Source: Streptomyces geranii (GTDB lineage: Bacteria; Actinomycetota; Actinomycetes; Streptomycetales; Streptomycetaceae). Taken from it: a stretch of 64,000 nt of DNA. Positions 50,230 through 57,644 of the stretch are shown piece by piece. The stretch's first letter is position 1; each line of letters begins with the position of its first letter. The position numbers and the translations under genes were made by a program. Location: assembly GCF_002954775.1 (NCBI RefSeq), contig NZ_PJME01000022.1, positions 62,001 through 126,000 on the forward strand, written 5' to 3'. The notes under the pieces are model-generated. The model saw nothing but the letters and a program-made list of their open reading frames with translations, was not told where the DNA came from and did no database searches.

Positions 50230-50588
50230 TGGGCGATGTCCTTGCGCAGGGCGCCCGCGGCACCGAGGTAGACGTGCGCGATGTCGGCGCGGGGCAGATC
50301 GGACTCGATGTGGGCGAGGATGCGGACCACGCGCGGCATGGCGCCCTCGATGTCCAGTTCCTGCGCGCAGATCAGCGGTACGTCGACGATGCCGAGCTTG
50401 CGGGCCGCGGCGGCCGGGAAGTCGCTGTGCAGGTCGGGGGTGGCGGTGAACCAGACGCTGATCAGGTCGTCCGCGGTGAGGCCGTTGCGCTCCAGGACCG
50501 CGGTGAGCAGCTCGCTGACCCGCTCGTCCATGTGCCCGGCCTCGTCCCGATCCAGTTGGACGGCGCCCCGGACCGCTCGTACCGCCAC
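50226..50588 (-). CDS. aroH: chorismate mutase, AroH class
   Basis: The protein has 120 residues, the normal size for the trimeric Bacillus-type AroH fold. 'MAVRAVRGAVQLDRDE', 'DLISVWFTATPDLHSDFPAAAARKLG' and 'PLICAQELDIEGAMPRVVRIL' include the active-site Arg, Glu and Cys positions. GTG 50588 follows AGGAG at eight bases. It rearranges chorismate to prephenate for the adjacent TyrA. Two 19-bp direct repeats lie just upstream. Confidence 0.95.
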   Translation of the reverse strand: MAVRAVRGAVQLDRDEAGHMDERVSELLTAVLERNGLTADDLISVWFTATPDLHSDFPAAAARKLGIVDVPLICAQELDIEGAMPRVVRILAHIESDLPRADIAHVYLGAAGALRKDIAQ

Positions 50589-50602
50589 GGTGATGCTCCT
50601 TG

Positions 50603-50640
50603 CTGATGTACATATTCGAAGCTGATGTACGTATTCGGAT
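50603..50640 (-). promoter_or_regulatory. two 19-bp direct repeats in the aroH promoter region
   Basis: CTGATGTACATATTCGAAG (50603-50621) and CTGATGTACGTATTCGGAT (50622-50640) are adjacent, each with a palindromic GTAC core, and a partial third copy, CTACGTATCGG, follows. They sit 15-52 bp before the aroH start and are AT-rich against the background. They are candidate paired operator or promoter elements for the aroH-tyrA operon. Confidence 0.5.
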
Positions 50641-50859
50641 CTACGTATCGGCTCTTGGCGCGTCCAGCCTAGTCAGCCCGCGCGCGGCGGACGTCCGGCG
50701 CCCGCCCCCTGAGACGCGCCGCGTCACGCGCGCGGGACCTTGCCAATGTCACCCGATTCGCCCCAATCCGCGACTCGGGGCGCGAACACGCCCGTGCGCT
50801 CTGGACGCCAGGGCGGGAGTCCGCTCTCATGGCAGGAAACTCGCCTCGGGGGAGGCCCG

Positions 50860-51531
50860 ATGAAGCGCACCGGACCGCTTTTCACACTGCTCGCGGGGCT
50901 GTTGTTGGCCCTGTTCATGCTGTCGCTCAACGCGACCACGGGGACCGAGCCCGCGTCCACGTCCCAGGCGGACACACCCGCGGACAAGGTGTCACCGTCC
51001 CCGGCCCCGACGAAGGCGCCCGCGACCCCGACCCCTTCTCCGTCACCGTCGCCCACCAAGGTCCCCGTACCGAACGCCGACTACGCTGGCCGCACGGACG
51101 ACGACTCCGCCGCGGTGTCGGTCTCGCTGCGTAACGGCAGGGCGATCGCGTACTTCTGCGACGGGCGCGACAAGGAGTCGTGGCTCAAGGGCGACGTCGA
51201 GGACGACGGCTCCATGAAGCTCACCGGCAAGGGCGGCTCCGTGCTGAACGGCACCCTCAAGGGCAAGGGCATCCGCGGCACGGTCGACATCGAGGGCGGG
51301 CACTACGCCTTCACCGCGGACAAGGCGGTCAAGCCGTCGGGGCTGTACCGGGCGACCGCGACCGTCCGGAACGCCGAGATCGACGGCGGCTGGATCGTGC
51401 TGTCCACCGGGGACCAGGTCGGCATCCTCAACCGCAACGGCAAGCCCTCTCCCGCGCCCCGGATCGACCCGGAGACCGGCGCGGTCACGATCGACGGCGA
51501 GTTGCTGACGGCCCGCCCGGTCACCCCGTGA
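50860..51531 (+). CDS. membrane-anchored secreted protein with Pro/Thr/Ser linker
   Basis: The protein has 223 residues; ATG 50860 follows GGGGGAGG at six bases. One N-terminal helix (LFTLLAGLLLALFMLSLNA) anchors or exports it. A linker rich in Pro, Ser and Thr (about 25-72, 'PATPTPSPSPSPTKVPVP') leads to a beta-rich extracellular domain with 'AIAYFCDGRDKESWLKGDVEDDGSMKLTGKGG'. There is no lipobox and no known family. It precedes the DUF6529/Rieske pair on the same strand by 61 bp and may belong with them. Confidence 0.7.
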   Translation: MKRTGPLFTLLAGLLLALFMLSLNATTGTEPASTSQADTPADKVSPSPAPTKAPATPTPSPSPSPTKVPVPNADYAGRTDDDSAAVSVSLRNGRAIAYFCDGRDKESWLKGDVEDDGSMKLTGKGGSVLNGTLKGKGIRGTVDIEGGHYAFTADKAVKPSGLYRATATVRNAEIDGGWIVLSTGDQVGILNRNGKPSPAPRIDPETGAVTIDGELLTARPVTP

Positions 51532-51592
51532 AGCACCGCCTCCAGCCGCCAGGGACAGGTCCAGACGCAGGGACAGCGACAGGGAGCCGAAC

Positions 51593-52177
51593 ATGACCGT
51601 GGACCCGAACGCCGCCACCCAGAGCTTCCCGCCCCGCCCGCCGGCCCCCGGCGGCCCGAGCGCGGCCCGCTATCTCGTCCCCGCGCTCGTCGCCGCCGCC
51701 GTGGCGCTGGCCCTCGGGGTGTACGGCAAGGTCCACGACCCGGAGGGCACCGCCTTCAACCTGGCCGGGTTCAGCAGCACGGGCGCGGTGAAGTCCTGGC
51801 TCGCGACGGCGGCGTTCGGCTTCGCGCTCGTCCAGGTCGTGTCGGCGGCGATGGTGTACGGGAAGCTGCCGGGCCCGAGCTGGTCGGGAACGCTGCACCG
51901 CTGGTCGGGCCGGATCGCGTTCCTGACGGCGGTCCCGGTAGCGGTGCACTGTCTGTACGCTTTCGGATATCAAACATACGATTCACGAGTTATGTGGCAC
52001 TCCCTCCTGGGTTGCTTCTTCTTCGGCGCTTTCAGTGCAAAGATGCTGCTGCTTCGCTGGGAGCGACTGCCCGGCTGGCTGCTGCCGGTCGTCGGCGGAC
52101 TGGTCTTCAGCGTCCTGACGATCGTCTGGCTGACTTCCGCCCTCTGGTTCTTCCGCACTTTCGGAGTGACGACATGA
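51593..52177 (+). CDS. DUF6529-like multi-helix membrane protein (cytochrome b561-like layout)
   Basis: The protein has 194 residues and five hydrophobic helices. Histidines in 'SGTLHRWSGRIAFLTAVPVAVHCLYAFG' and 'VMWHSLLGCFFFGAFSAKMLLLRW' occupy positions that could ligate haem, as in b561-type or ferric-reductase-like proteins. I recall this family as DUF6529. The next gene, a Rieske protein, overlaps its stop (ATGA). Together they could form a small membrane electron-transfer unit. No substrate domain is visible. Confidence 0.75.
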   Translation: MTVDPNAATQSFPPRPPAPGGPSAARYLVPALVAAAVALALGVYGKVHDPEGTAFNLAGFSSTGAVKSWLATAAFGFALVQVVSAAMVYGKLPGPSWSGTLHRWSGRIAFLTAVPVAVHCLYAFGYQTYDSRVMWHSLLGCFFFGAFSAKMLLLRWERLPGWLLPVVGGLVFSVLTIVWLTSALWFFRTFGVTT

Positions 52178-52590
52178 CGCAAGGCCCGACACGACGCACG
52201 GTCCTCCTCGTGACGGGCGCGGCGGCGCTCACGGCGGGCTGCAGCGAGTACGGCAACGAGTCGTCGTCCTCCTCCGAGGAGTCCGGGGCGAACAGCTCCC
52301 CGGGGCAGGAGCTGGCCAAGACGGCCGAGATCCCGGTCGGCGGCGGCAAGATCTTCAAGGACGAGCAGGTCGTGGTGACACAGCCCAAGGAGGGCGAGTT
52401 CAAGGCGTTCACCTCGATCTGCACGCACCAGCAGTGCCCGGTGGCGAACGTCTCGGACGGCACGATCAACTGCACCTGCCACGGCAGCAAGTTCAGCATC
52501 ACGGACGGTTCGGTGACCAAGGCGCCGGCGACACAGCCGCTGGCGGCGAAGAAGATCACGGTGACGGGAAATTCGATCACCCTGGCGTGA
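52174..52590 (+). CDS. Rieske [2Fe-2S] lipoprotein
   Basis: The protein has 138 residues. An N-terminal 'TRRTVLLVTGAAALTAGCSEY' combines a twin-arginine-like start with a lipobox (Cys23), followed by a Ser/Glu-rich spacer. The Rieske boxes are 'CTHQQC' (Cys83, His85) and 'CTCHGS' (Cys100, His103); Cys88 and Cys102 form the family's disulfide. A cluster of this type has a high redox potential. It is coupled to the DUF6529 membrane protein and probably accepts electrons from it on the outer face. Confidence 0.93.
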   Translation: MTQGPTRRTVLLVTGAAALTAGCSEYGNESSSSSEESGANSSPGQELAKTAEIPVGGGKIFKDEQVVVTQPKEGEFKAFTSICTHQQCPVANVSDGTINCTCHGSKFSITDGSVTKAPATQPLAAKKITVTGNSITLA

Positions 52591-52600
52591 GGGTCGCGCG

Positions 52601-52606
52601 TACGCT
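52601..52606 (+). promoter_or_regulatory. -10 element for a leaderless transcript
   Basis: TACGCT ends six bases before the ATG at 52613, and there is no ribosome-binding site between them. The spacing fits transcription starting at the ATG. Confidence 0.45.
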
Positions 52607-52612
52607 CCCGGA

Positions 52613-53377
52613 ATGCGCCCGCATCCCACCCCCGAGTCCCCCGAGGCCCTGGTCCGGGACCACACGATCTACGCCTGTGTGATGGGTTCGCGCGCCTTCG
52701 GCCTGGCGACGGACGGCAGCGACACCGACCGACGCGGGGTGTTCCTGGCGCCCACTCCCCTGTTCTGGCGGTTCGAGAAGCCGCCCACGCATGTGGAGGG
52801 CCCCGCGGAGGAGCAGTTCAGCTGGGAGCTGGAACGCTTCTGCACCCTGGCTCTGCGCGCCAACCCGAACATCCTGGAGTGCCTGCACTCCCCGCTCGTG
52901 GAGTACGCCGACGACACCGGCCGTGAACTCCTGTCCCTGCGCGACGCGTTCCTCTCCCGCCAGGCGCACGAGACGTTCGCGCGCTACGCCCTCGGCCAGC
53001 ACAAGAAGCTGGAGGCCGACGTCCGCGTGCACGGCGCCCCGCGCTGGAAGCACGCGATGCACCTGCTGCGCCTCCTGACGAGCTGCCGCGACCTGCTGCG
53101 CACGGGCACCCTGACGATCGACGTGGGCGACGAGCGCGAACGCCTGCTGGAGGTGAAGCGGGGCGAGGTGCCGTGGCCGGAGATCGAGTCCTGGATGACC
53201 CGCCTGGCGGCGGAGGCGGAGACGGCGGCCCACCGCAGCCCCCTCCCCGAGGAGCCGGACACCCGGCGCGTGGAGGACTTCCTGATCCGCGCCCGGCGTG
53301 CCTCAGCCCGCGAGCCGGACCCGTACGACGAAGTCGTGCAGGAGGTCGCGCGCGGTGGTGGCCTCCGGCAGCCCTGA
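52613..53377 (+). CDS. nucleotidyltransferase of the COG3541 type
   Basis: The protein has 254 residues. The polymerase-beta-like site 'MGSRAFGLATDGSDTDRRGV' (24-43) has the GS motif and the two catalytic aspartates; 'PNILECLHSP' near 83 and a helical C-terminal half follow. The family transfers a nucleotide to an unknown target. It is likely leaderless. The last 25 codons overlap, in antisense, the end of a decayed minus-strand gene, so this protein's C-terminus may have been extended by loss of the original stop. Confidence 0.85.
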   Translation: MRPHPTPESPEALVRDHTIYACVMGSRAFGLATDGSDTDRRGVFLAPTPLFWRFEKPPTHVEGPAEEQFSWELERFCTLALRANPNILECLHSPLVEYADDTGRELLSLRDAFLSRQAHETFARYALGQHKKLEADVRVHGAPRWKHAMHLLRLLTSCRDLLRTGTLTIDVGDERERLLEVKRGEVPWPEIESWMTRLAAEAETAAHRSPLPEEPDTRRVEDFLIRARRASAREPDPYDEVVQEVARGGGLRQP

Positions 53378-53520
53378 GCGGTCCTGCGCCTCGTCCAGGA
53401 CCACGTGCAGCCGGCTCCACATCGCCCGCCACGCGCGCGTGGTCGAGATCGGCCGCCCCGCGCTCCCGCTCGGCCTTGGCCGCGACCAGCTCGGGCCGAG
53501 CCGGATCCAGCCGACGTGTC
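53303..53520 (-). pseudogene. C-terminal fragment of a second gene, frameshifted
   Basis: One minus-strand frame encodes 'DPARPELVAAKAERERGA' and then 'DLDHAR'; past a CGCGCGCG run near 53440 the coding signal moves to another frame, 'WRAMWSRLHVVLDEAQDRS' continuing to 'LLHDFVVRVRLAG' and TGA 53303-53305. Both parts have strong third-position G/C. The 5' end is cut by the dispersed element at 53540-53622. It was probably a partner gene convergent with the nucleotidyltransferase; the family is not certain. A sequencing indel could mimic the frameshift, but not the missing 5' part. Confidence 0.55.
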
Positions 53521-53539
53521 CAGTGCCCCTTCGAGGCCG

Positions 53540-53622
53540 ACCCAGGCACCCCCAAGCCCGTCCGGCGTTCGAGGACGAGGCCGTTCAGGGCCGAAGCGGG
53601 GCTCCGGGGGCGCCGCCCCCGG
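53540..53622. repeat. dispersed Streptomyces element with terminator hairpin
   Basis: AAGCCCGTCCGGCGTTCGAG followed by GACGAGGCCGTTCAGGGCCG is a widely recurring Streptomyces intergenic sequence (from memory). It ends in the hairpin CCGGGGG (53604-53610) / CCCCCGG (53616-53622). It separates the convergent nucleotidyltransferase and ADP-ribosylglycohydrolase genes and probably terminates both. Confidence 0.65.
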
Positions 53623-53658
53623 TGAGGACACACACCGGCACACGCACTACTGCCTCCG

Positions 53659-54681
53659 TCAGGAGTCCCAGAGCGCTCCCAGGGTCTGCAGGTCACCCCC
53701 GTACTCGATCCGGTCCGCCCAGCGGGTCGGCCAGGCGTCGGTGCCGTGCCAGGCGCCCGCGAAGGCTCCGGTGAGGCAGGCGATCGAGTCCGAGTCGCCG
53801 GAGGTGCAGGCGGCGCGGCGCAGGGCGGTGAGGGGCTCGCCGGGGAAGAGCAGGAAGCACAGCAGGCCGGTGGCGAGGGCCTCCTCGGCGGTCCAGCCGG
53901 CGCCGGTGGCGAGGCAGGGGTCGTCCTCGGGCGAGGCGGTGCGGACTGCGCGCTGCAGCCGGTCCAGGATCTCCAGGCACTCGTCCCAGCCGCGGGCGAT
54001 GAACGCCTCGGGGCTCGCGTCGTGGCTGTGCGTCCACAGGTCGCCGAGCCAGCGGTGGTAGTAGTGGCTGCGGCTCTCGTGCGCGTACGTGCGGAGCAGG
54101 GTCACCAGTACGGCCGGGTCGGCGCCCTGGGCGAGCAGCCGTACGGCGTGCGCGGTGAGGTCGGAGGCGGCCAGGGCCGTCGGGTGGCCGTGGGTGAGCG
54201 CGGCCTGAAACTGGGCGGCGCCCGCGCGCTGTTCGTCGCTCAGGCCCGGGAGCAGGCCCACGGGCGCCACGCGCATGTTGGCGCCGCAGCCCTTCGAACC
54301 GATCTGGCTGGCCTCCTGCCAGGGCAGCCGCTGCTTCTCCAGCAGGTTGCAGGCGACCAGGCAGGTGTGGCCGGGCGCCCGGTTGTTGTCCGGCGACCGG
54401 AACCACTTCACGAACTCCTCGCGCACCGGCCCTTCCATCCCCGCGGGGGTGAGCAGCCCCCGGTCCATGGCCGCGCGCAGACCGTGCGCGAGCGCCAGGG
54501 TCATCTGCGTGTCGTCGGTGACGATCGCGGGCGTGGGCAGCTCCATGTGCCGCCATGGACCGGACTTGGCGAGGATGGAGGGGATGTCGTTGAACTCGGT
54601 CGGGAAGCCCAGGGCGTCGCCGAGCGCGAGCCCGATCAACGCCCCGCTCGCGGCACGCTTCCTGACGGTCGTGGTGGTCAT
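53659..54681 (-). CDS. ADP-ribosylglycohydrolase (DraG family)
   Basis: The protein has 340 residues from ATG 54681. The dinuclear-metal motifs are 'GLALGDALGFPTEF' near 16, 'VTDDTQMTLALAHGL' near 55 and 'TSGDSDSIACLTGAFAGAWHG' near 295. The family removes ADP-ribose from proteins or nucleic acids. Its start overlaps the stop of the NrtR-type Nudix gene, so ADP-ribose release is genetically tied to an ADP-ribose-sensing regulator. The exact target is unknown. Confidence 0.92.
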   Translation of the reverse strand: MTTTTVRKRAASGALIGLALGDALGFPTEFNDIPSILAKSGPWRHMELPTPAIVTDDTQMTLALAHGLRAAMDRGLLTPAGMEGPVREEFVKWFRSPDNNRAPGHTCLVACNLLEKQRLPWQEASQIGSKGCGANMRVAPVGLLPGLSDEQRAGAAQFQAALTHGHPTALAASDLTAHAVRLLAQGADPAVLVTLLRTYAHESRSHYYHRWLGDLWTHSHDASPEAFIARGWDECLEILDRLQRAVRTASPEDDPCLATGAGWTAEEALATGLLCFLLFPGEPLTALRRAACTSGDSDSIACLTGAFAGAWHGTDAWPTRWADRIEYGGDLQTLGALWDS

Positions 54682-55505
54682 TCGGGGCGTCCTTCCGGTG
54701 ACGTCGGTACTGGTGAGGAGGAAGACGGAGAGGGTGTGGACGGGGGTGATGCGGGCGACACCGACGTGGTCGGGCGCAGCAGCGGCGGGTGCAGGGTGGC
54801 CGCGGTGCCCGCGCGGTAGAGCGCGGCGGGTTTGCCCCGGCCACCGGTGAGACGTGCGGCGCCCGGTACCGGTTCGACGAATCCCGGCGTGGCGAGCACT
54901 TTTCGGCGGAAGTTGGGCGGGTCGAGGGCGGTGCCCCACACGGTCTCGTAGACCTGCCGCAGCTCGCCGAGGGTGAACTCGGGCGGGCAGAAGGCCGTCG
55001 CGATGCAGGAGTACTCCAGCTTGGCGCCGACCCGGTCGTGGGCGTCGGCCAGGATGCGGTCGTGGTCGAAGGCGAGCGGTCCGAGCGCGTTGTAGCGCAG
55101 CCACTGGGCCTGTGCCGCGTCGCCGCCGCCGTGCGGTTCGGGCGCGTGCGGCAGCAGGGCCGCGAAGGCGACGGAGACGACCCGCATCCTCGGGTCGCGG
55201 TCGGGCTCGCTGTAGGTGCGCAGCTGTTCCAGGTGCAGTCCGGAGACGTCCGACAGGCCGGTCTCCTCCGCGAGTTCGCGCCGGGCGGCGGTCTCCGCGG
55301 ACTCGTCGGGCAGGACGAAGCCCCCGGGCAGCGCCCAGCGGCCGGCGTACGGCTCGTGGCCGCGCTCGACGAGGAGCACGTGCAGCGCGCCCGCGCGCAG
55401 GGTGAGGACGGCCAGGTCGACGGTGACGGCGAAGGGCTCGAAGGCGTACTTGTCGTAGCCCTCGGGGGCCCGTCCCCGCGCCGTTCCGTTCAAAGGCGCG
55501 GTCAT
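54678..55505 (-). CDS. nrtR: NrtR-type Nudix transcriptional regulator
   Basis: The protein has 275 residues from ATG 55505. The Nudix domain (about 20-150) has 'GGFVLPDESAETAARRELAEETGL', close to the full Nudix box; a winged-helix domain follows (about 165-245, 'FTLGELRQVYETVWGTALDPPNFRRKVLATPGFVEPV'). This layout defines NrtR, which binds ADP-ribose and represses NAD-metabolism genes. The Ser/Pro-rich last 40 residues are extra. It is coupled to an ADP-ribosylglycohydrolase instead of NAD-synthesis genes. A double palindrome lies upstream. Confidence 0.85.
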   Translation of the reverse strand: MTAPLNGTARGRAPEGYDKYAFEPFAVTVDLAVLTLRAGALHVLLVERGHEPYAGRWALPGGFVLPDESAETAARRELAEETGLSDVSGLHLEQLRTYSEPDRDPRMRVVSVAFAALLPHAPEPHGGGDAAQAQWLRYNALGPLAFDHDRILADAHDRVGAKLEYSCIATAFCPPEFTLGELRQVYETVWGTALDPPNFRRKVLATPGFVEPVPGAARLTGGRGKPAALYRAGTAATLHPPLLRPTTSVSPASPPSTPSPSSSSPVPTSPEGRPE

Positions 55506-55527
55506 GTCCGCCCACCCCCTCACACTC

Positions 55528-55574
55528 GCTCTTTATGGTCACCATGATCAATAGTCATACCGACTATAAAGAGC
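55528..55574. promoter_or_regulatory. candidate NrtR operator (nested palindromes)
   Basis: ATAGTC (55551-55556) and GACTAT (55562-55567) form a tight palindrome, and the outer arms GCTCTTTATGGTC (55528-55540) and GACTATAAAGAGC (55562-55574) pair at 12 of 13 positions. The site lies 23-69 bp before the nrtR start and is strongly AT-rich. It is probably autoregulatory. Confidence 0.7.
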
Positions 55575-55738
55575 GCCGGCACCCCGCACAAGCGTCTTGA
55601 CGACTCCCTTACGCCAAAATCCCCTCAGCGGCCCCTCAGGCGCCCAGGAGGGCTCGCGAGACCCCCGGACACCGGGAGGAGTGCCGGAGCCTCTCCAGGG
55701 CGAACGGATGGCCGCTGGCGGCCTCCGGGCAGACAGAA

Positions 55739-55772
55739 GCGGCCGGCCCCGGAGAACTCCGGAACCGGCCGC
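55739..55772. terminator. terminator after rluB-type gene
   Basis: GCGGCCGG (55739-55746) pairs with CCGGCCGC (55765-55772), with an inner CCGGAG/CTCCGG stem. It lies 23 bp past the minus-strand stop at 55795. Confidence 0.75.
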
Positions 55773-55794
55773 CTGGCACAACCGCTCGGCGCCG

Positions 55795-56982
55795 CTACAG
55801 ATCGACTTCCTGCATCAGCATGCCGACCTCGGTGTTGGACAGCCTGCGCAGCCAGCCCGACTTCTGGTCGCCCAGGGTGATCGGACCGAAGGAGACGCGC
55901 ACCAGCTTGTCGACCGGGAAGCCGGCCTCCGCGAGCATGCGGCGCACGATGTGCTTGCGGCCCTCGTGGAGGGTGACCTCGACGAGGTAGTTCTTGCCGG
56001 TCTGCTCGACGACCCGGAAGTGGTCCGCGCGCGCGTACCCGTCCTCCAGCTGGATGCCCTGCTTGAGCTGCTTGCCCAGGTCGCGCGGGATCGGGCCCAC
56101 GATGTGCGCGAGGTAGACCTTCTTCACGCCGTACTTGGGGTGGGTCAGCCGGTGCGCCAGTTCACCGTGGTTGGTGAGCAGGATGACGCCCTCGGTCTCG
56201 GTGTCGAGCCGCCCGACGTGGAAGAGCCGCGTCTCGCGGTTCGTCACGTAGTCGCCGAGGCACTGCCGGCCCTCGTTGTCCTCCATCGTGGAGACGACGC
56301 CCGCGGGCTTGTTCAGCGAGAAGAACTGGTACGACTGCGTGGCCACGGTCAGCCCGTCGACCTTGATCTCGTCGTTCTCGGGGTCGACGCGCAGCCCCTG
56401 CTCCACCACGATCTCGCCGTTGACCTCGACCCGGGACTGCTCGATCAGCTCCTCGCAGGACCGCCGGGAACCGTAGCCCGCGCGCGCGAGGATCTTCTGG
56501 AGCCGTTCGCCCTCCTGCTCGGCGCCCGGGAACGTCTTGGGGAGCTTGACGTCCTTCTTGTCGGCGTACCGCTCCCGGTTGCGCTCCTCGGCCCGCGCGT
56601 CGTACTCGCGAGAGGTCGCCGGGACCCAGCGCCCCCGCCCGGTGCCGGCCTGGCCCTGCTTGGGACCGCCCTTGGCACCCCCGCGCGCGGAGGCACCGCG
56701 CCCGGACTTCGGACCGTCCGGGGTCGCCGCCGGTCCCACGTCGTACCGGCGCTCCTCGGGGCGGGGCTTCTTCGGCCGCCCGCCCTGCTTGTCGTCGCGG
56801 TCGTTGCCGGCGCCACGGGGGTTGCCGCGGCCTCCGCCGCTCGCCCCGCGACCTCCGCCGCTCGCCCCGCGACCTCCGCCGCTCGCCCCGCGACCCCCGC
56901 CACTCCCGCCGCGGCTGCCGCTGTTGCCACCACGGCTCCCGCCGTTGTTTCCGCTGCTGTTCCTGCCGCTGCTGCTTCGCAT
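55795..56982 (-). CDS. rluB: 23S rRNA pseudouridine synthase, RsuA/RluB family
   Basis: The protein has 395 residues from ATG 56982. An S4 RNA-binding domain ('ERLQKILARAGYGSRRSCEELIEQ', near 150) precedes the synthase domain with the catalytic 'HVGRLDTETEGVILLTNHGELAHRL' near 245. It isomerises uridine in ribosomal RNA; the RluB assignment is by family resemblance. The N-terminal ~75 residues are an extension of Gly/Arg/Ser repeats (GGGRGAS x3) encoded by a 21-bp tandem repeat and are likely to bind RNA nonspecifically. It is the last gene of the scpA-scpB-rluB operon. Confidence 0.92.
   Translation of the reverse strand: MRSSSGRNSSGNNGGSRGGNSGSRGGSGGGRGASGGGRGASGGGRGASGGGRGNPRGAGNDRDDKQGGRPKKPRPEERRYDVGPAATPDGPKSGRGASARGGAKGGPKQGQAGTGRGRWVPATSREYDARAEERNRERYADKKDVKLPKTFPGAEQEGERLQKILARAGYGSRRSCEELIEQSRVEVNGEIVVEQGLRVDPENDEIKVDGLTVATQSYQFFSLNKPAGVVSTMEDNEGRQCLGDYVTNRETRLFHVGRLDTETEGVILLTNHGELAHRLTHPKYGVKKVYLAHIVGPIPRDLGKQLKQGIQLEDGYARADHFRVVEQTGKNYLVEVTLHEGRKHIVRRMLAEAGFPVDKLVRVSFGPITLGDQKSGWLRRLSNTEVGMLMQEVDL
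56831..56893 (-). repeat. three exact 21-bp tandem units in the rluB N-terminus
   Basis: The unit CCTCCGCCGCTCGCCCCGCG plus A (plus strand) occurs at 56831-56851, 56852-56872 and 56873-56893, with a degenerate fourth copy after. Each encodes Arg-Gly-Ala-Ser-Gly-Gly-Gly-type heptapeptides in frame. Confidence 0.92.
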
Positions 56983-56993
56983 CAAATTTCCGT

Positions 56994-57644
56994 CTAGTCG
57001 TCTGCGTCGTCTGTACCCGGAGCATCTGGAGCGTCCGGATCGAACGACGGAACACCTTCCTGCGTCTCGGCCTCGATCGCGTCCGCCTCCGGAAGGAAGG
57101 GCGCGAGCTCCGGGAGCTCGTCCAGGCCACGCAGGCCCATTCGCTCCAGGAAGTAGTTCGTCGTCACGTACAGGATCGCACCTGTTTCGGGTTCCGTGCC
57201 CGCCTCCGCCACCAGACCCCGCTGGAGGAGGGTGCGCATCACACCGTCACAGTTCACTCCGCGCACCGCGGAGACCCGGCTGCGGCTGACCGGCTGCCGG
57301 TACGCGACGACCGCGAGCGTCTCCAGCGCGGCCTGGGTCAGCCGGGCCTGCTGGCCGTCCAGGACGAAGCGCTCCACGGCCAGGGCGTACGCGGCCCGGC
57401 TGTAGAACCGCCAGCCGTTCGCGACGTGCCGCAGCTCGAAGCCGCGCCCCTGTGCGGCGTACTCGCCCGCCAGCTCGCGCAGCGCCCTGGTGATCTGCCG
57501 CTTCGGCCGCTCCAGGATCTTCGACAGGTGTTCCTCGGTCGCGGGCTCGTCCACGACCATGAGGACGGCTTCCAGGGCCGGCTTCAGATCGAGGTCGGCG
57601 ACGCCGAGCGGCCCCGCCGACACCTCGGTGGTCTCGTCGCTCAC
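56994..57644 (-). CDS. scpB: segregation and condensation protein B
   Basis: The protein has 216 residues. Two winged-helix domains include 'LEAVLMVVDEPATEEHLSKIL' near 25 and 'TQAALETLAVVAYRQPVSRSRVSAVRGVNCDGVMRTLLQRGLV' near 103. ScpB dimerises and binds ScpA to bridge SMC heads in the chromosome-condensing complex. The C-terminal 30 residues are acidic (PDAPDAPGTDDADD). It overlaps scpA by four bases upstream and is 11 bp from rluB downstream. Confidence 0.95.
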   Translation of the reverse strand: MSDETTEVSAGPLGVADLDLKPALEAVLMVVDEPATEEHLSKILERPKRQITRALRELAGEYAAQGRGFELRHVANGWRFYSRAAYALAVERFVLDGQQARLTQAALETLAVVAYRQPVSRSRVSAVRGVNCDGVMRTLLQRGLVAEAGTEPETGAILYVTTNYFLERMGLRGLDELPELAPFLPEADAIEAETQEGVPSFDPDAPDAPGTDDADD

